DNA from: Paracoccus sp. SMMA_5_TC | GTDB taxonomy: Bacteria; Pseudomonadota; Alphaproteobacteria; Rhodobacterales; Rhodobacteraceae | Assembly (NCBI RefSeq): GCF_009696685.2 | Contig: NZ_CP102357.1 | Coordinates: 1-64,000, forward strand | Length of the DNA stretch: 64,000 bases | Direction: 5' to 3' | Shown here: positions 50,401 through 58,983 of the stretch, one piece after another | Numbering within the stretch: position 1 is the stretch's first letter | Layout of the letters: each line of letters starts with the position of its first letter | Notes under the pieces: generated by a model | Databases searched by the model: none | What the model saw: the letters and a program-made list of their open reading frames with translations, nothing else | Told to the model about the DNA's origin: nothing | Translations under genes and position numbers: made by a program

Positions 50401-50415
50401 TTAGGCAAAGCCTAA
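50401..50415. promoter_or_regulatory. LysR-type operator in the pot/lysR gap
   Basis: Perfect palindrome TTAGGC-AAA-GCCTAA of T-N11-A form, extended by GG/CC flanks. It lies 90 bp from the potA start and 130 bp from the lysR start. It is nearly identical to the site before the ridA operon. Confidence 0.7.
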
Positions 50416-50545
50416 ACCGGCTAATTCGCGGTTGTGGCGCCGGCGGGCCTGACCAAAGGGACAGGTGGCCACCGTGGGATTTGCAAGCCGATTGAAACGG
50501 ATGACCGGCTGGGACACCATGGCCGGGGCCGAACGGGACGCTGCC

Positions 50546-51380
50546 ATGCCTTTGCGCGATACGCTGCGACAACTGGAATATTTCGTCGCGGTGGGCGAAA
50601 CCGGCAGCATTGCCGCGGCCTCGCAGCAGGTGAACGTATCCTCGCCGTCGATCTCGGCCGGGATTTCGCAGCTTGAGGAGGAACTGGGCGTCAAGCTGTT
50701 CGTGCGTTATCACGCGCAGGGGCTGACGCCGACCCTGGCCGTGCGCAAGCTGCTGGATCATGCGCAGATCATGCTGCCGGGTCTGCGGCGCAGCTTCATC
50801 GAAGATTACGCCGAGGTGCGCATCTCTCAGGTCGAGGCCGATCAGGCCGAACTGTTCGGATTGCTGCGCCAGGCCCGCATCGACCTGGCGCTGACCTATG
50901 ACCTGGACCTGCCGACCGACCTGCGCTTTTTCCCGATCCTGGAGCTGCCGCCGCTGGTGGCGATGGGCGAAAGCCATCCGCTCGCGCAGCTCGCCGAGGT
51001 TTCGATCGAACAGCTGGCGCCGCTGCCGATGGTGCTGCTGGACCTGCCCTTCAGCGCCGATTACTTCCTTTCCTTTTTCGTCAAGCAGGGCCTGCGCGCC
51101 AATATCGCCGAGCGCACGCGGGACATGTCGGTGATGCGCAGCCTGGTGGCCAACGGTTTTGGCTATTCCATCGTCAATGTCCGGCCGCTGCGCGATATCG
51201 CCCCCGACGGGCGGCCGATGCGCTTTGTGCCGCTGGCCGGGCAGCCGCGGCCGATGCGGCTGGGCGTGCTGGTCAGCGACGGGACCGAGCGGACGCAGCT
51301 GCACAAGACCTTCATCCAGCACGCGCGTGCTTGGATCACCGCCAACTGCGCGCGGCTGCTGGGGGGGCGATGCCGGCTAG
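50546..51380 (+). pseudogene. LysR-family regulator, stop lost by one base in a G-run and internally shortened
   Basis: The HTH is intact: LRQLEYFVAVGETGSIAAASQQVNVSSPSISAGISQLEEELG. The effector domain is recognisable from VRISQVEADQAELFGLLRQARIDLALTYDLDLP onward. Between KLLDHAQ and IMLPGLRR about 30-40 residues (end of the linker helix and first strand) seem missing, near 50757-50777. At 51361 seven G occur; six would give a C-terminus LLGGDAG and the TAG at 51378. As sequenced, the frame runs on into the FUSC gene. It probably controls pot and ridA operons via the TTAGGC palindromes. The start codon is uncertain. Confidence 0.75.
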
Positions 51381-51445
51381 GTCCGCGGCTTCGTTCAACG
51401 AAAGGGCGCGGCCATGCCGAGGCGCGAACGGAATGGGGCAGACAG

Positions 51446-52444
51446 ATGAGCGACCGTCAGGCATGGCTGTTTCGCGCCGCGCAGCTGTTCGCGGCCGCGG
51501 CGCTGGCGCTGATGCTGGCGGTGGCCCTGGGGCTGCAAAGCCCCTATTGGGCGGCGATGCCGGTCTGGGTGGTCGCGCAACCGCATCGCCAGGATCTGCT
51601 GCTGCGGGCGGTGCTGCGGTTGCTGGGCACCGGCGTCGGGGCGGCGGTGGGCTGGGCTGCCCTGGTCTGGCTGGGCTATCCCTGGGCCGTGGTGACGGTG
51701 CTGCTGCTGTCGCTGGGGCTTGGCACGGTGCTGACCTATTGGATCGGCGGCGTCTACAGCTATGGCGTGCTTCTGGCGGCGATCACGGTGGCGGTGGTGC
51801 TGATCCCGGCGCTGGATCATCCCGTGGACGCCACCGCCCTGGCCCTGGACCGTATCGCCTGCACGGTGATCGGGGTGTTGGCGGTCACCGCAATCACCTT
51901 CCTGTTCACGCCGCGCCGACAGCAGCCGCCGCCACCCCTGCCGCCGGCGCGCCTGCGCACCGTGCCGCTGCACGCGCTGCTGGTGATGGCGGCCTCGGGG
52001 CTGGGCTGCCTTGCCATGCTGGCACTGGGGGGTGCGCCGGGCATCGCCGCAGCCATGGCGCTGAGCATATTCAGCCTGCTGCTGGGCTCCAGCCGACAGC
52101 CGCAGCCGCTGCTGCGCTATCTGCCGGCCGGGGCTGCCATTGGCGTGGTCGCGGCCGTGGGCTATCGCGCCCTGGACCAGGCCCTGCCTGACCATACGCT
52201 GGGCCTGACGGTGGTCCTGGCCCTGGCCTTCGTGGCGGCGGGCGCGCTGCTGCGGGCGCATCCCCGGACGGCGCCCTTTGGCCTGGATGCCAACATGTGT
52301 TTCCTGCTGGCGGCCGAGGCCGGAACCACCGGCCACGACCTGCGCGCCCATGCCATGGCCGGGGTCGCGCTGGTGGCCGGTGCCGGGCTGCTGGTGGCGC
52401 TGTTCCGGCGCCTGGGAGCCGCTGATGCGGCCGACGCCGGATGA
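51446..52444 (+). CDS. FUSC (aromatic acid/fusaric acid exporter-like) membrane protein
   Basis: Membrane protein of 332 residues with two blocks of five or six helices (AAQLFAAAALALMLAVALGLQSPYWAAMPVWVVAQPHRQDLLLRAVLRLLGTGVGAAVGW first). This is the start typical of FUSC/AaeB proteins. The usual large soluble middle domain is absent; only a short proline-rich link (QQPPPPLPPARLR) joins the halves. The ATG at 51446 has a weak site. It is in frame with the lysR gene only because of the extra G at 51361-51367, so I treat it as separate. The export substrate is unknown. Confidence 0.75.
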   Translation: MSDRQAWLFRAAQLFAAAALALMLAVALGLQSPYWAAMPVWVVAQPHRQDLLLRAVLRLLGTGVGAAVGWAALVWLGYPWAVVTVLLLSLGLGTVLTYWIGGVYSYGVLLAAITVAVVLIPALDHPVDATALALDRIACTVIGVLAVTAITFLFTPRRQQPPPPLPPARLRTVPLHALLVMAASGLGCLAMLALGGAPGIAAAMALSIFSLLLGSSRQPQPLLRYLPAGAAIGVVAAVGYRALDQALPDHTLGLTVVLALAFVAAGALLRAHPRTAPFGLDANMCFLLAAEAGTTGHDLRAHAMAGVALVAGAGLLVALFRRLGAADAADAG

Positions 52445-52467
52445 CTTGGCCTCGAAATTGTCAAGGA

Positions 52468-52493
52468 TTCCTGAACAAGTCTTTGTTCAGGAA
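52468..52493. terminator. Perfect hairpin between FUSC and fadJ-like genes
   Basis: Stem TTCCTGAACA / TGTTCAGGAA with a 6-nt loop between convergent genes. It overlaps the last codons of the fadJ-like gene. It is A+T-richer than its surroundings and looks like a bidirectional terminator. Confidence 0.55.
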
Positions 52494-54433
52494 GATTTCC
52501 TGCCCTGGGCAAACATCGGGCCGCCGCGCCAGCGCGGAAAGCCATAGCCATGGATTTCCACCAGATCGATGTCGGCGGCGCTGCCTGCGATGCCCTCGTT
52601 CAGGATCGCCTGGCCCTCGGCCGCCATTTCGCCGACCAAGGTATCGGCGATCTCTTGCGCGGGCATCTCTGCCGCCGGGCCGACATGGCCCGCCAGCAAT
52701 GCTGCGACTGCGGGCGACGGCTGGGGCTTGCGGTCGCCCGGGACGTAGTCATACCAGCCGCCGCCGGTCTTTTGGCCCTTGCGGCCGGCGCGCACCAGAA
52801 TGTCGCCCAGGGTTTCAGGCACATCGCGCCCCGCTGCCCGCGCGCCTTCGCGTTGCAGATAGGCGATGTCCAGGCCGCCCAGATCCTGAGCCTCGAACGG
52901 GCCCATGGCAAAGCCATAGTTGCGCATGGCGGCATCCACCGCGGCGATGGGCACCCCGCGGCGCAGCAGCGCCTCGGCCGCGGCGCGATAGCGCTTGAGG
53001 ATGCGATTGCCGATGAACCCTTCGCAAATACCGGATTGAACAGGAATTTTCTTCAGCATCCGTGCCAGGGCAAAGCCGGTGGCCAGCGTCCGCGCAGAGG
53101 TTTCGGGGATCGGCACGATCTCGAGCAGCTTCATCACATTTGCCGGGCTGAAGAAATGCAGGCCGATGAAACGGTCGGTGCCGGGCAGATCGCGGGCGAT
53201 GTCGCGCGGGTCCAGATAGGACGTGTTGGTGGCCAGGATGGCATCGGCGCGGCAATGGCGCGCCAGTTGCTCGAACACCGCGCGCTTGACGCCGATTTCC
53301 TCGAACACCGCCTCGATCACCAGATCGGCCGGGGCCAGGGCGGCATAGTCGGTGCTGCCGGTGACGCCGTCTTGCAGGGCGCGGGCCTGGGCTTCGGGCA
53401 TCTTGCCACGCTTGACGGCGCCGGCAAAGATGCCGGCCAGATTGTCCAGCCCACGGGCCAGCGCCTCGGTGTCGCGTTCGATCAGGGTGACGGGCAGGCC
53501 CGCCTGACGCAGGGCGGCGACGATCCCCGCCCCCATGGTGCCGCCGCCGACGACGCCGACATGGCGCAGCTCCATCGGCGCGACATCGCGCAAGGCTGCC
53601 GGCCGGGGCGCGGCACGCTCGGCAAAGAACACATGGCGCAGCGCCGCCGCCTGGTCCGAGCCGCGCAGATCCAGGAAGGTCTGGCGTTCATGCGCCATTG
53701 CCGCATCAAAGGGCGCCTCGACCGCCTTGCGCAGACAGTCCAGCGCCCGCAGCGGCGCGGCGGCCCCCTTCGCGGATCGGGCGATCGCAGCCCGCTGCGC
53801 GGCCCAGAAATCGGCGGGCGGCGGTTCGACGGGGCGGGCCGACACCGGCGCCGGCAGCGGCCGGGCCAACGCCTGGCGGGCGAAATCCAGCGCCCCCTGG
53901 CGCAGGTCGCCCTCGATCACCGCATCGACCAGCCCCAACGCCTGCGCCCTGGCCGCGCTTACCGGTCGGCCCGAGGTCACCAGGTCCACCGCCGCCTCGA
54001 CGCCGATCAGGCGCGGGGTGCGCACGGTGCCGCCAGCGCCGGGCACGATACCCAGACCGACCTCGGGCAGGCCCAGCGTCGCCTGCGTCAGCGCCACGCG
54101 AAAGCGGCAGCCCATCGCCACCTCAAGCCCGCCGCCCAGGGCCGAGCCATGGATGGCGGCGACCCAGGGCTTGGCCGCGGCCTCGATCCGGGCGACCAGA
54201 TCGGGCAGATGCGGCGGCTGCGGCGGCTTGCCGAATTCGGTGACATCGGCCCCGGCGATAAAGGTGCGCCCGGCACAGATCAGCACCACCCCCCGCACAT
54301 CGGGATCGGCGTCCAGCGTCGCCACCGCATCCCAAAGCCCCTGGCGCAGCGCTTGCGACAGCGCGTTGACCGGCGGGTTGTCCACGATGACGACGGCAAG
54401 ATCGTCCTGTTTTTCGATGGTTACGACCGACAT
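52487..54433 (-). CDS. Fused enoyl-CoA hydratase/3-hydroxyacyl-CoA dehydrogenase (FadJ/FadB-like)
   Basis: Two-domain beta-oxidation enzyme of 648 residues. The crotonase part has AGADVTEFGKPP and HGSALGGGLEVAMGCRFRVA with GLPEVGLGIVPGAGGTVR. The dehydrogenase part has HVGVVGGGTMGAGIVAAL (about residue 296), TNTSYLDPRDIA, the catalytic His in GLHFFSPANVMKLLEIV, and FIGNRIL. The C-terminus stops just after HGYGFPRWRGGPMF, about 40 residues short of relatives. It is the last gene of the paaN-liv unit, 1 bp from livF. It probably handles the later steps of phenylacetate breakdown. Confidence 0.88.
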   Translation of the reverse strand: MSVVTIEKQDDLAVVIVDNPPVNALSQALRQGLWDAVATLDADPDVRGVVLICAGRTFIAGADVTEFGKPPQPPHLPDLVARIEAAAKPWVAAIHGSALGGGLEVAMGCRFRVALTQATLGLPEVGLGIVPGAGGTVRTPRLIGVEAAVDLVTSGRPVSAARAQALGLVDAVIEGDLRQGALDFARQALARPLPAPVSARPVEPPPADFWAAQRAAIARSAKGAAAPLRALDCLRKAVEAPFDAAMAHERQTFLDLRGSDQAAALRHVFFAERAAPRPAALRDVAPMELRHVGVVGGGTMGAGIVAALRQAGLPVTLIERDTEALARGLDNLAGIFAGAVKRGKMPEAQARALQDGVTGSTDYAALAPADLVIEAVFEEIGVKRAVFEQLARHCRADAILATNTSYLDPRDIARDLPGTDRFIGLHFFSPANVMKLLEIVPIPETSARTLATGFALARMLKKIPVQSGICEGFIGNRILKRYRAAAEALLRRGVPIAAVDAAMRNYGFAMGPFEAQDLGGLDIAYLQREGARAAGRDVPETLGDILVRAGRKGQKTGGGWYDYVPGDRKPQPSPAVAALLAGHVGPAAEMPAQEIADTLVGEMAAEGQAILNEGIAGSAADIDLVEIHGYGFPRWRGGPMFAQGRKSS

Positions 54434-54434
54434 T

Positions 54435-55136
54435 TCATATCCCCAGATAGGCTTCGCGGATTCGCGGATCGGCGATCAGCTCGGCGGCCGGCCCCTGCAT
54501 GGTGATGCGGCCGGTTTCCATGACATAGCCGCGGTCGGCGATCTTCAGCGCGCCAAAGGCGTTCTGTTCGACCAGCAGCACAGTGACCCCCAGGGCCTTC
54601 AGCCCGCTGACCACGTCGAAGATCTGCTGCACGATGATCGGCGCCAGACCCATCGAGGGTTCGTCAAGCAGCAGACATGACGGCCGCCCCATCAGCGCCC
54701 GCGCCATGGCCAGCATCTGCTGCTGGCCGCCCGACAGCCCGCCGGCCGCCAGGTTGCGCTTTTCCCGCAGGATCGGGAACATCTGGAACGCATCCTGCAT
54801 ATCGGCATCGACCCGGTCGTCATTGAACAGGAACGCGCCCAGGCGCAGGTTTTCCTCGACCGTCAGGTTGGTGAAGATCTGCCGCCCCTCGGGCGATTGG
54901 GTCAGGCCGCGCCCCGGCCGCCGGAACGCCGGCAGCGCGGCCAGATCCTCGCCGCGAAAGGTGATGCTGCCGCCCGATACCGGCTGCACCCCGGACAGGC
55001 AGCGCAGCAGCGTCGTCTTGCCGGCGCCATTGGCGCCGACCACGGTGACGATTTCGCCCGATTCCACCGTCAGGTCGATGCCGTGCAGCACCTCGATACG
55101 GCCATAGCGCGAGCGCAAGCCTTCAACCGTCAGCAT
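54435..55136 (-). CDS. livF: Branched-chain-type ABC ATPase LivF
   Basis: ATPase of 233 residues with Walker A GANGAGKTT, signature GGLSGGQQQMLAMARALM and Walker B CLLLDEPSMGL. I start at the ATG at 55136 with GGAGG 6 nt before it; a TTG at 55142 is less likely. It overlaps livG by 14 bp. It forms the ATPase pair with LivG. Confidence 0.93.
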   Translation of the reverse strand: MLTVEGLRSRYGRIEVLHGIDLTVESGEIVTVVGANGAGKTTLLRCLSGVQPVSGGSITFRGEDLAALPAFRRPGRGLTQSPEGRQIFTNLTVEENLRLGAFLFNDDRVDADMQDAFQMFPILREKRNLAAGGLSGGQQQMLAMARALMGRPSCLLLDEPSMGLAPIIVQQIFDVVSGLKALGVTVLLVEQNAFGALKIADRGYVMETGRITMQGPAAELIADPRIREAYLGI

Positions 55137-55899
55137 CGGCAACCTCCGTTCCCAGATAAGCGGCGATCACCGCGGGATCGCGGCTGACCACGGCGGGCGC
55201 GCCCTCGGCGATCTTTTCGCCATGGTCCAGCACCACGATGTGATTGGAAATGCGCATCACCATCTTCATGTCGTGTTCGACCAGCAGGATGGCCACGCCC
55301 GAGGCCGCGACCTCGGCGATCAGATGGTCGATTTCCTCGGTCTCGACGGCGTTGCAGCCGGCGGCGGGTTCATCCAGCAGCAGCACCTTGGGCTCCATCG
55401 CCAGCGCGCGGGCGATCTCCAGCCGCTTGAGCGAACCATAGGACAGGCTGCCCGCCTCGCGGTCGGCGGCGCGTTCCAGCCCGACGCGGGCCAGCAGCTG
55501 GCGCGCCCCCGCCTCGGCCGCCTTTGCCCGCCGGCGCGAGGACGGCAGGTTGAACAGATCGGCGATGACCGGCCCGCGCTCCTGCAGGTGAAAGCCGGAA
55601 ATGGCGTTTTCCAGCACGGTCATGTTCTGGAAGATCTGCAGGTTCTGGAACGTCCGCGACATGCCGCGCTGCGCCAGGCGGAACGGCGCCATGCCGGTCA
55701 CATCCTCGCCCAGCAGCGACACCTTGCCCGACCCGGGGCGATAGACGCCCGAAATCATGTTGAACAGCGTGGTCTTGCCGGCACCGTTCGGGCCGATCAC
55801 CGACACGATCTCGCCCGGCTCGACCTTGAAACTGACGTCATTGACCGCGCGCAAGCCGCCGAAGCTGATGCCGAGGCCCTCGATCTGCAAAAGGCTCAT
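55123..55899 (-). CDS. livG: Branched-chain-type ABC ATPase LivG
   Basis: ATPase of 258 residues with Walker A GPNGAGKTT, the LivG-typical MSRTFQNLQIFQNMTVLEN, signature SLSYGSLKRLEIARALA, Walker B VLLLDEPAAG and switch His in LLVEHDMKMVM. The signature reads SYGS in place of SGGQ, which is usual for LivG. It overlaps livM by four bases. Confidence 0.93.
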   Translation of the reverse strand: MSLLQIEGLGISFGGLRAVNDVSFKVEPGEIVSVIGPNGAGKTTLFNMISGVYRPGSGKVSLLGEDVTGMAPFRLAQRGMSRTFQNLQIFQNMTVLENAISGFHLQERGPVIADLFNLPSSRRRAKAAEAGARQLLARVGLERAADREAGSLSYGSLKRLEIARALAMEPKVLLLDEPAAGCNAVETEEIDHLIAEVAASGVAILLVEHDMKMVMRISNHIVVLDHGEKIAEGAPAVVSRDPAVIAAYLGTEVADADG

Positions 55900-56852
55900 T
55901 CGTCTTTCCCCCGGAACTTGCGCAGGATCGAGGGCACCAGGCCCTCGGGCAGGAAGATCATGACCAGCATCATCACCAGACCCAGGATCAGCTGTTCGTA
56001 ATCGGCAAAGACGGTCAGCACCTGCGGCAGCAGCGTCAGGATGCCCGCGCCCAGGATGGCGCCCGGCACCGATCCGGCACCGCCCAGCACCGCCATGGTC
56101 ACCATTTCGATCGAATGCATGAAGCCGGCGACATCGGGGGTGATGAACTTGTTCTGCATCGCCAGCAGCGAGCCCGCGACCGAGGCATAGACGGCCGAGA
56201 TCACAAAGGCCTGCAGCTTGACCCGCGCCACGTCGATGCCCACCGTGCCGGCGGCGATCTCGGACCCGTGCAGCGCCCTGAGCGCCCGCCCCGTCGGGCT
56301 GTGATAGAGGTTCAGCGCCAGCCAGGCACCGATCAGCAGCGCCAGCCCGGTAAAGCCATACCAGAATTCGCCGCTGGACATCTTCAACCCCATGTCGCCC
56401 AGCAGGCCGCGCAGCCCCAGGTCGGGCACGTCGATGCCGTCCGGCCCCTTGGTCAGCCAGCGTTCGTTGTTCAGGATCATGGCGACCAGGATGCCGAAAC
56501 CCAGCGAGGCGACGCCCAGGTAATAACCCTTCAGCCGCAGGATCGGGCGGCCGACCAGCCAGGCCAGCACCCCCGAAATCGCCGCGCCAAGCACCACCGC
56601 CAGCGCCGGCGGCAGCCCCCAATGCACCGGCGCCAGCGCGCAGGCATAGCCGCCGATGCCGGCGAAACCGGCGTGGCCCAGGCTGATCTGGCCGGCATAG
56701 CCGATCAGGATGACGATGCCCGTCACCGCCAGCGCGTTGACGAAGATCAGCGACCCCACCCGGAAATAGTAGCCCGAGGGGAAGAAGAACGGCGCCAGCG
56801 CGATCAGCGCCGCCATCACCAGCAAGGTGGTGTGTTTTTGGGACAATCGCAT
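55896..56852 (-). CDS. livM: Branched-chain-type ABC permease LivM
   Basis: Permease of 318 residues with about nine or ten membrane segments. ALAVTGIVILIGYAGQISLGHAGFAGIGGYACA is the family hallmark, followed by GRALRALHGSEIAAGTVGIDVARVKLQAFVISA. The ATG at 56852 shares one base with the livH stop (TGATG). It pairs with LivH. Confidence 0.92.
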   Translation of the reverse strand: MRLSQKHTTLLVMAALIALAPFFFPSGYYFRVGSLIFVNALAVTGIVILIGYAGQISLGHAGFAGIGGYACALAPVHWGLPPALAVVLGAAISGVLAWLVGRPILRLKGYYLGVASLGFGILVAMILNNERWLTKGPDGIDVPDLGLRGLLGDMGLKMSSGEFWYGFTGLALLIGAWLALNLYHSPTGRALRALHGSEIAAGTVGIDVARVKLQAFVISAVYASVAGSLLAMQNKFITPDVAGFMHSIEMVTMAVLGGAGSVPGAILGAGILTLLPQVLTVFADYEQLILGLVMMLVMIFLPEGLVPSILRKFRGKDE

Positions 56853-57724
56853 CACACGCGCTCCGTCGATTTGCTGCCGAACAGGCCCTGCGGCATGAAG
56901 AACAGCACCGCCAGGATGACCACGAAGGCCGCCGCGTCCTTGTATTGCGACGACAGATAGCCGGCGGTCAGCGCCTCCAGCAGCCCCAGCAGCAGGCCGC
57001 CGACAAAGGCGCCCTTGGGATTGCCCATGCCCCCCAGCATTGCCCCCGCGAAACCCTTCAGCGCCAGCGCCAGACCCACGTCATAAGAGGTCAGCGTGAT
57101 CGGCGTCACCAGCACGCCGCCAAAGGCGCCGATGGCGGCCGACAGAGCAAAGCTCAGCGTCATCACGAAATTGGTGTTGATGCCGACCAGCTGCGCGGCC
57201 AGGCGGTTGTTCGATGTGGCCAGCACCGCGCGGCCCAGCAGGGTGCGGGTAAAGAACAGCCACAGCCCGACAAAGACCGCCAGCGCGCCCAGGATCACCC
57301 ACAGGCTCTGGCTCTGGATCGTGGCGCCAAGCACGTGAATGGGCTCGGTGCCGGAAAAGGCGGGAAAGCTGTGGATCTGCTTGTCGAAGATCAGCTGCGC
57401 CGCGCCGCGGATGAAGATCGAGGCGCCGATGGTGATGATGATCAGCGACACCACCGGGGCGCCGCGCGCCGGTTCGATCGCCAGGCGGTTCAGCGCCACC
57501 CCCACCGCCGCAGTCAGGACGATGGCAATCAGCGCCGCCAGCGGCAGCGGCAGGCCCGCCGCATGGGCAAAGACGGTAATCATCCCGCCCAGCATGACGA
57601 ATTCGCCCTGGGCAAAGTTCACCACGCCAGAGGCGTTGAAGATGATCGTGAAGCCAAGCGCGACCAGTGCATAGACCGCGCCCACCGTCAGCCCTGAAAA
57701 CAGGAATTGCAGAAGTTCAGACAT
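56852..57724 (-). CDS. livH: Branched-chain-type ABC permease LivH
   Basis: Permease of 290 residues with about eight membrane segments. GLTVGAVYALVALGFTIIFNASGVVNFAQGEFVMLGGM is the LivH start and GGMGNPKGAFVGGLLLGLLEAL the usual late block. It lies 72 bp after livJ. The transporter is embedded in a phenylacetate locus, so the substrate is more likely an aromatic acid than leucine. Confidence 0.93.
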   Translation of the reverse strand: MSELLQFLFSGLTVGAVYALVALGFTIIFNASGVVNFAQGEFVMLGGMITVFAHAAGLPLPLAALIAIVLTAAVGVALNRLAIEPARGAPVVSLIIITIGASIFIRGAAQLIFDKQIHSFPAFSGTEPIHVLGATIQSQSLWVILGALAVFVGLWLFFTRTLLGRAVLATSNNRLAAQLVGINTNFVMTLSFALSAAIGAFGGVLVTPITLTSYDVGLALALKGFAGAMLGGMGNPKGAFVGGLLLGLLEALTAGYLSSQYKDAAAFVVILAVLFFMPQGLFGSKSTERV

Positions 57725-57796
57725 CTCGTGCTCTTTGGCTGGGATCGCCCTGAGCGGGCAGGATCGGCCCCCCGACGACCAGGGGGCCGGACGCGC

Positions 57797-58942
57797 TTAT
57801 TCCACGATCGTCCACTTGCCGTCCTTGACCTCGAGCATGCGGAAGGCGCTGAGGTCGAGGCCCAGGTGATCCTCGGGCGACATGGTATAGACGCCAGTGG
57901 TGCCGGCGAGGCCCTTGGTCTGTTCCAGCGCGTCGCGGATCGCCTGCGGCTCGGTCGAGCCGGCGCGCGTCACCGCATCGGCCAGCAGCGCGAAACCGTC
58001 ATGGGCATAGCCGCCGAAGGTGCCGACCGGCATCTTGTACTTGCCCTCGAAGGCGGCCTTGTAGGCGGTGACCACCGGTTTCTGCACGTCGTCGTCGGCC
58101 AGTTGGTCGGCGACCAGCAGCGCGGTGCCGGGCAGGCGCACGCCCTCGGCGGCATCGGCACCCGCCAGTTCGATGAACCCGTCCGAGGCCACGCCATGCG
58201 ACTGATAGAGCGGCAGGTCGATGGCCAGCTGCTTGTAGTTGCGGGTGACGATCGACGGGCCCTGGCCGAAGCCGGGATTCAGCACCGCCTGCACGCCGGC
58301 GGCGTTCTTGATCTTGGTCAGCTGCGCCGTCATGTCGGCGTCCTTGGGATCATAGGTTTCGTCGGCGACGATCTCGATGCCGTAGTCGCCGGCGACATCC
58401 TTGCACTGGGCCTGCATCGAGGCGCCGAAGCCGTCGGTGCCCGATATCATGCCGATCTTGGAAATCTGACGCTTCTGCATGTCCTCGAAGATCTTCTGGC
58501 AGGCCATGCGGTCGGTATGCGGGGTCTTGAAGGTGAAGGGCTTGACCGGCTGGATGATGTCGATGGCGCCGGCCAGCGAGATGAAGGGAATTTCCGCATC
58601 CTCGGCCACGGCCAGAATCGACATGCTGGTGCCGGTGGTGGTGCCGCCGATGATCGCCTGCACCTCGTCATCCTCGATCAGGCGGGTGGCAAAGGTGCGC
58701 GCCTTGTTCGCGTCGCCGCCGTCGTCATAAAGCACCAGCTTGACCGGCTCGCCGTTGATGCCGCCCTTGGCATTGGCTTCCTCGACCAGCATTTCCAGGG
58801 TCTTGGCCTCGGGGTCGCCCAGAAAGGCCGCGGGGCCGGTGGCGGAAATCGAGGCGCCGATCTTCAGTTCGGCGCTGGCGGTGCCCGCCATGCCAAGCGC
58901 CAGCAGCGCCGCGGGCAGGGTCGTGGTCAGGATCTTCTGCAT
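57797..58942 (-). CDS. livJ: Branched-chain-type ABC transporter binding protein LivJ
   Basis: Periplasmic binding protein of 381 residues. The signal peptide ends near ASA/ELK (residue 22). Type-I fold marks are LKIGASISATGPAAFLGDPEAKTLEMLVEEANAKGGINGEPVKLVLYDDGGD and IIGGTTTGTSMSILAVAEDAEIPFISLAGA. The start at 58942 follows GGGAGGAGA. Members of this family bind amino acids or aromatic acids. With paaN 41 bp upstream it probably delivers phenylacetate or a related acid. Confidence 0.9.
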   Translation of the reverse strand: MQKILTTTLPAALLALGMAGTASAELKIGASISATGPAAFLGDPEAKTLEMLVEEANAKGGINGEPVKLVLYDDGGDANKARTFATRLIEDDEVQAIIGGTTTGTSMSILAVAEDAEIPFISLAGAIDIIQPVKPFTFKTPHTDRMACQKIFEDMQKRQISKIGMISGTDGFGASMQAQCKDVAGDYGIEIVADETYDPKDADMTAQLTKIKNAAGVQAVLNPGFGQGPSIVTRNYKQLAIDLPLYQSHGVASDGFIELAGADAAEGVRLPGTALLVADQLADDDVQKPVVTAYKAAFEGKYKMPVGTFGGYAHDGFALLADAVTRAGSTEPQAIRDALEQTKGLAGTTGVYTMSPEDHLGLDLSAFRMLEVKDGKWTIVE

Positions 58943-58983
58943 CTTGGTCTCCTCCCAGAGTATGTGATGTTCAGGCAAGTCGG

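Noticed and set aside
50465..52444. A single LysR-FUSC fusion gene
   Set aside because: The join depends on one base in a seven-G run; with six, LysR stops normally at 51378 and FUSC has its own ATG at 51446.
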